NCBI GenBank assembly: GCA_018648265.1
Contig: JABGRN010000055.1
Span: 1-36,387, forward strand
DNA length: 36,387 bases
Reading direction: 5' to 3'
DNA from: Prolixibacteraceae bacterium
Lineage (GTDB): Bacteria > Bacteroidota > Bacteroidia > Bacteroidales > Prolixibacteraceae
Below the pieces are notes generated by a model. The model was not told the origin of the DNA, did no database searches, and worked only from the letters and a program-made list of their open reading frames with translations. The first letter of the stretch is position 1. Each line of letters opens with the position of its first letter. Both the position numbers and the translations under genes were made by a program. This document shows, piece after piece, positions 8,665 through 15,340 of this stretch.

Positions 8665-9867
8665 TTAAACCTTTTCCAGCACCATTGAAATTCCTTGTCC
8701 AACACCAATGCACATTGTACAAAGTGCATATTTTGAATCGGAATTTTGCAACTGATAATAAGCTGAAGTTATCAATCTGGCTCCCGACATTCCCAGTGGA
8801 TGCCCTAAAGCAATGGCTCCTCCCAGCGGATTTATTCTTTTATCGTCATCGTCTAAACCAAGCTCGCGGATACAGGCAAGAGCCTGTGATGCAAATGCTT
8901 CATTTAATTCAATAATCCCCATTTCGTCAAGTGACATTCCCAGTCGCTTTAGTAATTTTTTTGTAGCGGGTACTGGCCCAATTCCCATAATACGGGGTGG
9001 GACTCCTGCTGCTTGCGTTCCTAAAATTTTAGCTTTTGGGGTCAAATTGTACTTTTTAACGGCTGCTTTCGAAGCCAATATAATTGCAGCCGCTCCATCG
9101 TTGATTCCCGAGGCATTACCTGCCGTAACTGTTCCATTTTCCCTTGTTACAGGTTTCAAAGTAGCAAGTTTTTTTGTTGACGATAAACGGGGATGTTCAT
9201 CTTTGTCAACAATAATTGGTTCTCCTTTTCTCTGTGGAACTGGAACGGGGATAATTTCATTTGAAAGTTTACCATTTTTTTGAGCTTTTGCCGCTTTCAA
9301 CTGGCTATTGTGCGCAAAGTAATCCTGGTCTTCCCGGCTTATATTATATTCATCAGCCAGATTTTCTGCGGTTTCTATCAACGGGTCTGTTCCAAATACA
9401 TTCTGGAATTTTTTATTTACAAATCTCCAACCAATGGTTGTATCATATATTTCTGCAGCTCTTGAAAATGCTGAAGTTGCCTTTGGCATTACTAATGGCG
9501 CCCTCGACATACTTTCAACACCGCCGGCAATAATAAGATCTGCTTCGCCCGACATAATTGTTCTTGCTGCCATTCCTACAGCTTCCATGCCGGAGCCGCA
9601 TAAACGGTTTACGGTAACACCAGAAACAGTTTCCGGAAAACCTGCCAACAAAAGTGACATACGGGCAACATTCCGATTGTCCTCGCCAGCTTGATTCGCA
9701 CAACCATATATCACATCGTCAATGGCAACCTTGTCAATTTGTGGATTTCTTTCAATTAAAACCTTCATAGGAATAGCTCCTAAATCATCTGTTCGTACCG
9801 ATGAAAATTCCCCACCGTATTTTCCAACAGGAGTTCGTATCGCGTCACAAATAAAAACTTCATTCAT
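8665..9867 (-). CDS. pcaF: 3-oxoadipyl-CoA thiolase (PcaF/PaaJ type)
   Basis: A 400-residue thiolase that would cleave 3-oxoadipyl-CoA with CoA to succinyl-CoA and acetyl-CoA. The nucleophile is Cys90 (NRLCGSG), with His356 in GHPLGMSGA and Cys386 in CTMCIGVGQG. Two blocks are, from memory, hallmarks of PcaF/PaaJ rather than AtoB/PhaA thiolases: GCANQAGEDNRNVARM (about 55-70) and DTTIGWRF (about 142-149). The start MNEVFICDAIRTP at 9867 is chosen because it aligns with PcaF; the frame extends to 9930, but that part reads through a hairpin cassette. No aromatic-degradation genes are nearby, so the substrate 3-oxoadipate must arise another way. The neighbouring aminomutase, transaminase and PcaIJ-type CoA-transferase give such a source. 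Confidence 0.9.
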   Translation of the reverse strand: MNEVFICDAIRTPVGKYGGEFSSVRTDDLGAIPMKVLIERNPQIDKVAIDDVIYGCANQAGEDNRNVARMSLLLAGFPETVSGVTVNRLCGSGMEAVGMAARTIMSGEADLIIAGGVESMSRAPLVMPKATSAFSRAAEIYDTTIGWRFVNKKFQNVFGTDPLIETAENLADEYNISREDQDYFAHNSQLKAAKAQKNGKLSNEIIPVPVPQRKGEPIIVDKDEHPRLSSTKKLATLKPVTRENGTVTAGNASGINDGAAAIILASKAAVKKYNLTPKAKILGTQAAGVPPRIMGIGPVPATKKLLKRLGMSLDEMGIIELNEAFASQALACIRELGLDDDDKRINPLGGAIALGHPLGMSGARLITSAYYQLQNSDSKYALCTMCIGVGQGISMVLEKV

Positions 9868-9929
9868 ATCTTTTAATTTTTTTGTACCCCCCGTTCTCGC
9901 CTCATCCCGCCAAGCGGTCTTGCGGCTCA

Positions 9930-9959
9930 AACTGTCCCCCTCAATTGAGGGGGACAGTT
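9930..9959. repeat. Perfect 30-bp palindrome upstream of the thiolase start
   Basis: The sequence begins AACTGTCCCCCTCAA and continues as its exact reverse complement. It is followed by a second small stem, AACGGCTCGACCGT (9971-9984). The element lies in the 288-base gap between the aminotransferase and the thiolase start, where it could terminate, pause or stabilise the transcript, or be a binding site. The remainder of the gap (10000-10155) is AT-rich with nothing recognised. Confidence 0.75.
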
Positions 9960-10155
9960 GAGGACAGTGGAACGGCTCGACCGTGACACTTCCAAAACAG
10001 GGGGTAACTTGATTTAATTATCATACAGTATGCAATAATTATTTTGCCTTAAATATTTCATCTCATCATAATTATATTTTTTAAAAGTATTCAATGGAAC
10101 TCGCAGAATAATGATTCTCCTGTGTGCCAATATTTGCCATACTCGTTTCATATTA

Positions 10156-11493
10156 TCAATTATATAATTCTTCAATTTTAGGTTTAAGAGCTTTAAATGC
10201 ATTCAGCAAACCTTCTGTTAGTTTGTCTATTTCTTTTTGTGTCATTACAGTTGAAAGCATGCAGGAAAATGTATTTATCATTAGAATATTTTCCTTACAA
10301 TACATGAAATCAAGAAGTTCTTTTATTACATCATTAACTTCTTTAGTCTGATATGTTTCGCGATATGTATTCGGCGGTGTTGACCTCAAATGCATTCGAA
10401 ACATTGAACCGGCTCCGGTAATTGAGACCGGCACATCAACAAGCTTTATAACCTCATGAATCTGGTTAATGGCTTTTTGGGTCAAGGCATTTAATTTCTG
10501 AACTGCCTCGCTGTCGAAAAATTCCATGGCTTTGTAACCGGCTGTCATTGTAATAGGATTAGCTGAGAAAGTTCCGGAATGAGGGAATAATATTTTTCTT
10601 TGATGGGGGTCGAAAACTTTCATCACATCGGCCCTGCCCGCAACAGCTCCTACAGGGAAACCACCCCCAATTATTTTACCCATAGCAGTTAAATCGGGCT
10701 TTACCGAATAGTTTTCCTGTGCTCCCCCATAATTAACTCTTAAAGTAATTACTTCGTCGAATACAAGCAAAGCTCCGTTTTTACGGGTCCAGCTATAAAT
10801 TGCTTCAATAAACTCACTCTTTCCGGGTATCAGCCCAACTCTGTGAGGTACTGGATCGATAAGCACACAAGCAATTTGGTCTGCCTGCTTGTCAAGAATG
10901 GCAATTGTTCTCTCAATATCATTATATGGAAAAACAATAACATTATCTATAACCGCATTAGGTGTTCCATGAGCAAGCGCTACACTTGTAGGGCTATCAA
11001 TATCGCCCCAGTTTGATGGATTTGAAGTCTGGCTAACTTCGGCAAAATCGTAAGTGCCATGATATGTTCCTTCAGCTTTAGCAATTTTCGATCTTCCGGT
11101 ATAAGCTCTTGATGCTTTTATCATTGCCATAACCGCTTCAGTTCCCGAATTAACAAACCTTATTCTTTCAAGTCCCTTTACCCTTTCGGTTAGAAGTTGT
11201 GCAAAAGCCACTTCAATTTCAGAAGCCAGTGTATAGGCTGTTCCTTTTTGAAGTTGTTCGGCAACGGCATTAATTACCGGAGGATATGAATGACCATGGA
11301 TAAGTGCTGCCATATTGTTTGCAAAGTCAGTGCGAACATTGCCTTCTACATCGGTTATATAACACCCATTTGCTGTATTGGCATAATGAGGATGTGGTTT
11401 ACGAAAAATTGTATTCCTACTCACGCCTCCTATTATTACCTTTCTTGCCTGCTTGTATATCTCTTCGCTTTTATTGTTTTTGGACATGACCAT
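10156..11493 (-). CDS. Class III PLP aminotransferase, GSAM-fold; proposed 3-aminoadipate (beta-amino acid) transaminase
   Basis: A 445-residue fold-type I PLP enzyme related to glutamate-1-semialdehyde aminomutase and to beta-amino acid transaminases such as beta-phenylalanine aminotransferase. PLP contacts are visible: SGTEA (116-120), Asp246 in FDEV, the Schiff-base Lys273 in AMGKIIGGGFP, and HSGTFSANP (305-313). Arg26 in GGVSRNTIF lies where beta-phenylalanine aminotransferase has its substrate-carboxylate Arg (by-eye alignment). It starts 5 bases after the CoA-transferase beta subunit, in a tight four-gene block with the aminomutase. Its place between an enzyme that makes beta-amino acids and one that activates beta-keto acids points to beta-amino to beta-keto conversion, here 3-aminoadipate to 3-oxoadipate. 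It is unlikely to be HemL because of this context. ATG at 11487 is an alternative start. Confidence 0.82.
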   Translation of the reverse strand: MVMSKNNKSEEIYKQARKVIIGGVSRNTIFRKPHPHYANTANGCYITDVEGNVRTDFANNMAALIHGHSYPPVINAVAEQLQKGTAYTLASEIEVAFAQLLTERVKGLERIRFVNSGTEAVMAMIKASRAYTGRSKIAKAEGTYHGTYDFAEVSQTSNPSNWGDIDSPTSVALAHGTPNAVIDNVIVFPYNDIERTIAILDKQADQIACVLIDPVPHRVGLIPGKSEFIEAIYSWTRKNGALLVFDEVITLRVNYGGAQENYSVKPDLTAMGKIIGGGFPVGAVAGRADVMKVFDPHQRKILFPHSGTFSANPITMTAGYKAMEFFDSEAVQKLNALTQKAINQIHEVIKLVDVPVSITGAGSMFRMHLRSTPPNTYRETYQTKEVNDVIKELLDFMYCKENILMINTFSCMLSTVMTQKEIDKLTEGLLNAFKALKPKIEELYN

Positions 11494-11498
11494 CAGCT

Positions 11499-12167
11499 TT
11501 AACTACCTTCTTTTGCAAGGCTTAATTTCGCTTCCGTGTTTTGTTGTAAATATTTAAAAGTTACCTCTGGGGCAAGTTCTCTTACAACTAATTCCTTATT
11601 AATTACATCAATAATGGCAAGGTTTGAGTAAATCCGACTAACAACATTTTTCCCGGTAAGCGGGTAAGTACATTGTTTTACAATTTTGGATTCACCAGAT
11701 TTGGTGCTATGTTTTGTTATCACAAATATGGTTTTAACACCGGCTACCAAATCCATTGCACCTCCCACGGCAGGTATATCATTCGAATTTCCCGTTGACC
11801 AATTGGCAATGTCTCCTTCTTCAGAAACCTGATAAGCGCCAAGTACACAAATATCAATATGTCCACCCCGAATCATGGCAAAACTGTCGGCATGATGAAA
11901 ATATGCTGCACCTGGAATGGCGGTTACATACTTTTTCCCTGCATTAACAAGCTCCGGATCTTCAGTACCAATATTTGCTGTTTTTCCCATTCCAAGTAAA
12001 CCATTTTCGGTATGATAGATAACTTCACGGCCTTCAGGAATAAAACCGGCCACAAGTTCAGGCATTCCAATTCCAAGGTTTACATATGCCCCATCGTTAA
12101 TATCCATAGCTACTTTCTGCGCCATCTCAGTTACACTCCACCCAATATTTTTATTATTTAATTCCAT
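11499..12167 (-). CDS. pcaJ: 3-oxoadipate CoA-transferase, beta subunit (PcaJ-type)
   Basis: A 222-residue beta subunit of a family I CoA-transferase. With the alpha subunit it would move CoA from succinyl-CoA to 3-oxoadipate. The catalytic Glu is Glu54 in TENGLLGMG, which carries the gamma-glutamyl-CoA intermediate. YVNLGIGMP (28-36), FHHADSFAMIRGGHID, IPAVGGAMDL and CTYPLTG...VSRIY resemble PcaJ more than ScoB/AtoA (comparison from memory). Its start overlaps the end of the alpha subunit gene by 10 bases, typical of translationally coupled subunits. Related enzymes act on acetoacetate, so substrate assignment leans on the PcaF-type thiolase in the same cluster. Confidence 0.87.
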   Translation of the reverse strand: MELNNKNIGWSVTEMAQKVAMDINDGAYVNLGIGMPELVAGFIPEGREVIYHTENGLLGMGKTANIGTEDPELVNAGKKYVTAIPGAAYFHHADSFAMIRGGHIDICVLGAYQVSEEGDIANWSTGNSNDIPAVGGAMDLVAGVKTIFVITKHSTKSGESKIVKQCTYPLTGKNVVSRIYSNLAIIDVINKELVVRELAPEVTFKYLQQNTEAKLSLAKEGS

Positions 12168-12874
12168 GGGTACCTCCTTTTTTCTTCAACAAGTTTCGAC
12201 TCATCAGCCGGATTGGTGATTTCCACAACGCGCTTTACAAATATCCCCGGAGTAATAACACATTCGGGATCGATCTCGCCAACATCAAGGATATTCTTTG
12301 CCTGAACAATTGTCGTTTTTGCCGCCATACACATTATTGGCCCAAAATTTCTGGCTGTTTTATTGTAAATAAGATTGCCATATTTATCAGATGCCGAACA
12401 CTTTACAAAAGAGAAATCGGCTTCAATTGCGTGTTCTAAAACGTAAGTTTTATCATTAAAAACACGTTTATCTTTTCCTTCGGCAAGAGGAGTATTAACC
12501 GATGTTTGCGTGAAAAATGCAGGTATTCCTGCTCCAGCTGCCCTTATTCTTTCAGCAAGAGTTCCCTGTGGAACCAGTTCCAGCTCGATTTCACCCTTGC
12601 GGTACAGTTCTGGAAAAACCACTGAAATGGCGGTTCTGGGAAATGAACAAAAAATTTTCCTAACCTGCTTATTCTCTATAAGAGCCGCAAGACCAACATG
12701 CCCACTTCCGGCATTATTGCTAACAATGGTGAGGTTTTTGGCACCCTGATCAACCAAAGCATGGATCAGTTCAATTGGGCTACCTGCTTCACCAAAACCG
12801 CTAATCATTACAGTTGCACCGTCAAAAATATCGGCCACCGCCTCCTTTGCTGATTTGTATATCTTGTTAATCAT
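12158..12874 (-). CDS. pcaI: 3-oxoadipate CoA-transferase, alpha subunit (PcaI-type)
   Basis: A 238-residue alpha subunit of a family I CoA-transferase, with the Gly-rich GFGEAGSP at 26-33, SNNAG, CSFPR, LVPQGTLAERIRAAGAGIP and TARNFGPIM-MAAKT blocks. The SNNAG and CSFPR segments match my recollection of PcaI, whereas ScoA has other residues there. It forms the heterodimer half that binds CoA; the catalytic Glu is on the beta subunit, whose gene overlaps by 10 bases. It begins 6 bases after the aminomutase stop, so aminomutase, CoA-transferase and aminotransferase are almost certainly one transcript. Confidence 0.88.
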   Translation of the reverse strand: MINKIYKSAKEAVADIFDGATVMISGFGEAGSPIELIHALVDQGAKNLTIVSNNAGSGHVGLAALIENKQVRKIFCSFPRTAISVVFPELYRKGEIELELVPQGTLAERIRAAGAGIPAFFTQTSVNTPLAEGKDKRVFNDKTYVLEHAIEADFSFVKCSASDKYGNLIYNKTARNFGPIMCMAAKTTIVQAKNILDVGEIDPECVITPGIFVKRVVEITNPADESKLVEEKRRYPWN

Positions 12875-12880
12875 TAATTA

Positions 12881-14452
12881 TTACATCTTATTTATTTCCG
12901 ATTCCAAAGCTTCAGAAAGTTTGTTTTCAATTTCAATTAACTCATCTTCATAAAAATATTTATCGGTGCCGAATGGTTTTAATTTTTCGATGGTATTTTC
13001 TTTTTCGTCATATTTTGCAAAAAATACCCTATCCATCCATTTCATGTTTCTAGCTTCGTTAAACTTTAACACAAACACTTTTTCTCCGTTAATTTCTGCC
13101 GTTCCCAACAACGATGTTTTCCCTGCAGAAGAGGTCATTGTTATATACCTTGACGGACGGTTTATCGATGCAAGTTCTCTGTAAATTTTGCTGAATATTT
13201 TTGTGATATCAGCCAATGGAGCTGTAAAATAATGGTGTTCGCCTGTTGGCCTGGCACAATACATAGAATGAAACCCTACGCCCAAAACAGCAAAAATATT
13301 CCCTAGGTCTATCCAGTTTTGGGCAGTTTTATCAACATCAACCTTTCCATTTTCGTCATAAAATAAGCTGAAATGATTCATTATCGGGCTCTGGCTTTTT
13401 ACTGTAATCCCATATTTCTTTAAACGCCTGATTGCAGCCAGTGCACCCGGATTTAAAACCTCATTTGGCGTTGATAAATGCGCCACCCAAACCACCTGAA
13501 TCCCGTTATCAATAAGCTTCTGCCATAATTCCAATATTTTTTTGAACTCATTACTCAGAATCAATTCCGGATGAAATGTAATCGCCCTTGAACCAATACG
13601 GAAAGTTTTAATGTGCAATAAATCCGGATCGTCTAACAAAGGCTCAACATACTCCGAAAGGCGCTCGAATGAAATATGCGCTCCATCGCCGCCGGTAATT
13701 AAAATATCGCTTATTTCTTTATGTTTTTTTAAGTAATTATGCACCTGGCCCACATCCCGCTGAACAAACATATCTTCATCCCCTCTTACCTGAGCATGCC
13801 TGAAACAATAAGTACAAAAGGCAAAGCAGCTCTGAGTAGTTTTATCAAAAATCAGTTTTATGGGAGGGTATTTATGCTGACTTCCCAATAAAATTTCCAA
13901 TTGTCCTTCGTCGTTTTTGTACCAGGGTTTATTCAGTTTTTGCTTGCCATCGTGTGGGTTTGTTTTTTTCTGATAATCTTCAACAATCGTCTTCTTTTCT
14001 TCATCAGTTTTAGCATCGATATACTTTTTAACTTCCTGGTGTTTAATCATTCCAGGTTGGGGAAATATTAGCTGATAAAGCGGATCCTTTTTATAATTGC
14101 TCCAGTCGATTGCATTCAAAACATACTTAGTTGCAAGAAACCTGTAAACTTCTATAAAAAACTCGCGATCTTTTAAATGGCCTATATCAATTCCATGGTC
14201 TTTGAGTTTTCCAACAATCTCCCGAAAACCTTTTAATCCCGAATAATTAGTCTTGTCGGTAAAAATAGCTTCATCAGAATTTAAAAATCCTGAATATTCT
14301 GGATAACTGGAATGAAGCCTTTTTATTAGTCCTGGTGGAAGTAAGTTCTCATTCACAATATTATTTATTGTTTCAGAACTAAGATTATATCTCACCATCA
14401 TTTTCTGAATATCAGATGGTTCCACATTTATTTTTTTATCCTGCAAATTCAT
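12881..14452 (-). CDS. KamA-family radical SAM aminomutase; proposed 2-aminoadipate 2,3-aminomutase
   Basis: A 523-residue radical SAM, PLP-dependent aminomutase. Cys209-x3-Cys213-x2-Cys216 binds the [4Fe-4S] cluster, TGGD (253-256) contacts SAM, Arg218 sits where KamA Arg134 holds the substrate carboxylate, and Lys445 in SSAGKTSLLG is the PLP lysine. Clostridial KamA is about 416 residues, so this protein has an extra ~90 residues in front and a longer tail. By eye, KamA Asp293 and Asp330, which bind the lysine epsilon-amino group, fall at Ala400 (next to Arg401 in YCARPTG) and Thr438. A lysine substrate is therefore unlikely; glutamate 2,3-aminomutase also changes these two sites, to Lys and Asn. 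With saccharopine-pathway enzymes making 2-aminoadipate and PcaIJ/PcaF using 3-oxoadipate, 2-aminoadipate is the natural candidate. First gene of the cluster. Confidence 0.87.
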   Translation of the reverse strand: MNLQDKKINVEPSDIQKMMVRYNLSSETINNIVNENLLPPGLIKRLHSSYPEYSGFLNSDEAIFTDKTNYSGLKGFREIVGKLKDHGIDIGHLKDREFFIEVYRFLATKYVLNAIDWSNYKKDPLYQLIFPQPGMIKHQEVKKYIDAKTDEEKKTIVEDYQKKTNPHDGKQKLNKPWYKNDEGQLEILLGSQHKYPPIKLIFDKTTQSCFAFCTYCFRHAQVRGDEDMFVQRDVGQVHNYLKKHKEISDILITGGDGAHISFERLSEYVEPLLDDPDLLHIKTFRIGSRAITFHPELILSNEFKKILELWQKLIDNGIQVVWVAHLSTPNEVLNPGALAAIRRLKKYGITVKSQSPIMNHFSLFYDENGKVDVDKTAQNWIDLGNIFAVLGVGFHSMYCARPTGEHHYFTAPLADITKIFSKIYRELASINRPSRYITMTSSAGKTSLLGTAEINGEKVFVLKFNEARNMKWMDRVFFAKYDEKENTIEKLKPFGTDKYFYEDELIEIENKLSEALESEINKM

Positions 14453-15117
14453 AAATATTGATTATTATTATGATTACATATTGTCTAATTTACTTTTGAA
14501 TGAAATTGATTTGAATAAATTCCTATTTTCAGATATTTCAACAAATCAATCGGAACAAACGGCTACACCACTATTCGCAGATGAAATCTTCATTTAAAAA
14601 AGTTTAAGAATCCTAATTCAATTTTTTGTATTATTTAATTGCGTGTAAACACAATCAATTCGAAGAGCAAAAAGAACATAGGAAAAAAGAGAAGCTACGA
14701 GTGTAGCTAATGAGAAACAGTATCGTCATCGAGACATTCGGGCATCCCGAGGTAAAAGAAAACAGGACATGAATACGATTGAATCATGTGCACAAGTTAG
14801 AAAAACTTATTCTTAATTCATCCTGAGGTGAATATTTTTTAATAAATTAATTTGTTGATAAGGCGCTTAAATTTTTATGGTTCGACAATATTGGTATAAC
14901 AACATAAGTTGTTCTGTACGTAAACCAGCAATTTTAAAAAGAACTACCAAATGCAAAACCGGAATCAGGGATAAATCTTAAAAATCAATATTCAAGTGTT
15001 TGAACAGTTTTGAATATTGAAATTTCTTCCGTTTGCTATTTAATTGTATTTTGGTATTTGTGGATTGAGATTTTTTGGATTTGGATTTATGGACAGGCAC
15101 AATTCAAAACCTGAAAA
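14453..15117. other. Long non-coding region upstream of the lysine cluster, with hairpins
   Basis: No gene is visible. On the plus strand 14640-14840 holds small perfect stems: GTGTAAACAC (14643-14652), AGCTAC-gagt-GTAGCT (14693-14708) and TCGGG-cat-CCCGA (14738-14750). ATTCA...TGAAT then follows (about 14816-14833), ahead of a T-run. This could be a plus-strand small RNA ending in a terminator, or debris; I cannot tell which. 14889-14920 (TTGGTATAACAACATAAGTT) resembles 32736-32755, and 14987-15080 resembles 31263-31355; both are dispersed repeats. The promoter of the minus-strand cluster must lie near 14460-14560, but no clear TAnnTTTG could be assigned. Confidence 0.4.
14987..15080 (+). 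repeat. Dispersed AT-rich repeat (TTGAATATTGAA family), copy 1
   Basis: TCAATATT near the start, TTTTGAATATTGAA in the middle, and a TTTGTGGATTGAGATTTT-type end align with 31263-31355 in the same orientation (TTTTGAATATTGAA and TTTGTCGATTGAAATTTT). Identity is roughly 70 per cent by eye. A shorter relative in opposite orientation lies at 23603-23648. No coding potential. Confidence 0.55.
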
Positions 15118-15283
15118 CCTGGTGCGTGCAGGAACAGGCAGGGATTGAAGTGATAGCTTGCCGAAGCAGGTGAGGGTGACGGCTGCCCGGAAGTGGCGAC
15201 CTAAGGAAGCCCACTGCCGGGCATTGCCGGAACCGGAACCTGCAAGGCAACTAAAACGGAAAGCCCGGCAGCCTGCCAAACCT
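15118..15283. repeat. GC-rich structured element
   Basis: This ~165-base block is visibly GC-rich (about 60 per cent) in an otherwise AT-rich window. It can form several alternative stems: TGCCCGG (15184-15190) with CCGGGCA (15217-15223), and CTGCCGGGC (15214-15222) with GCCCGGCAG (15263-15271). Phrases such as ATTGAAGTGATAGC and CGGAAAGCCCGGC remind me of a recurring Bacteroidota intergenic element, but this is memory, not a search. It ends about 58 bases before the ECF sigma factor start and would lie in or near its leader. Open frames through it (for example 15158 onward) are read-through and not coding. Confidence 0.5.
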
Positions 15284-15340
15284 AAAATAATTGAATTTTA
15301 TTGCAACATTTTTAATGGGTATGAGTCTGATGTAATAGTT

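Noticed and set aside
8813-9283. Long plus-strand open frames opposite the thiolase (and likewise 7535-7984 opposite ALDH7 and 6948-7343).
   Set aside because: They are antisense shadows of strongly conserved enzymes, with no protein features of their own.
9868-9930. N-terminal extension of the thiolase (21 residues upstream of MNEVF).
   Set aside because: It reads through the flank of a palindromic cassette and is absent from the PcaF family; the ATG at 9867 aligns with family starts.
10014-10202. A 62-residue minus-strand frame overlapping the end of the aminotransferase.
   Set aside because: AT-rich, no features, and partly overlaps a confident gene in another frame.
12881-14452. Reading the cluster as the classical lysine fermentation pathway (KamA, KamDE, Kdd, Kce, Kal).
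   Set aside because: No 5,6-aminomutase, 3,5-diaminohexanoate dehydrogenase, cleavage enzyme or ammonia-lyase genes are present, and the mutase lacks the lysine-binding Asp pair. The thiolase and ALDH7 do not belong to that route.
12881-14452. A beta-amino acid osmolyte function (beta-lysine or beta-glutamate synthesis) for the aminomutase.
   Set aside because: The tightly coupled CoA-transferase and aminotransferase and the downstream thiolase indicate breakdown; no acetyltransferase for N-acetyl-beta-lysine is present.
14640-14840. A tRNA gene in the hairpin-rich region.
   Set aside because: The stems are too short and wrongly spaced for a cloverleaf, and no T-loop or CCA-end pattern was found.
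15040-15340. Open frames through the GC-rich element (15040-15279 minus and the 5' extension of the sigma factor from 15158 plus).
   Set aside because: They are rich in Arg/Pro/Ala caused by the GC-rich repeat, have no homology I recognise, and the sigma factor homology begins at 15341.
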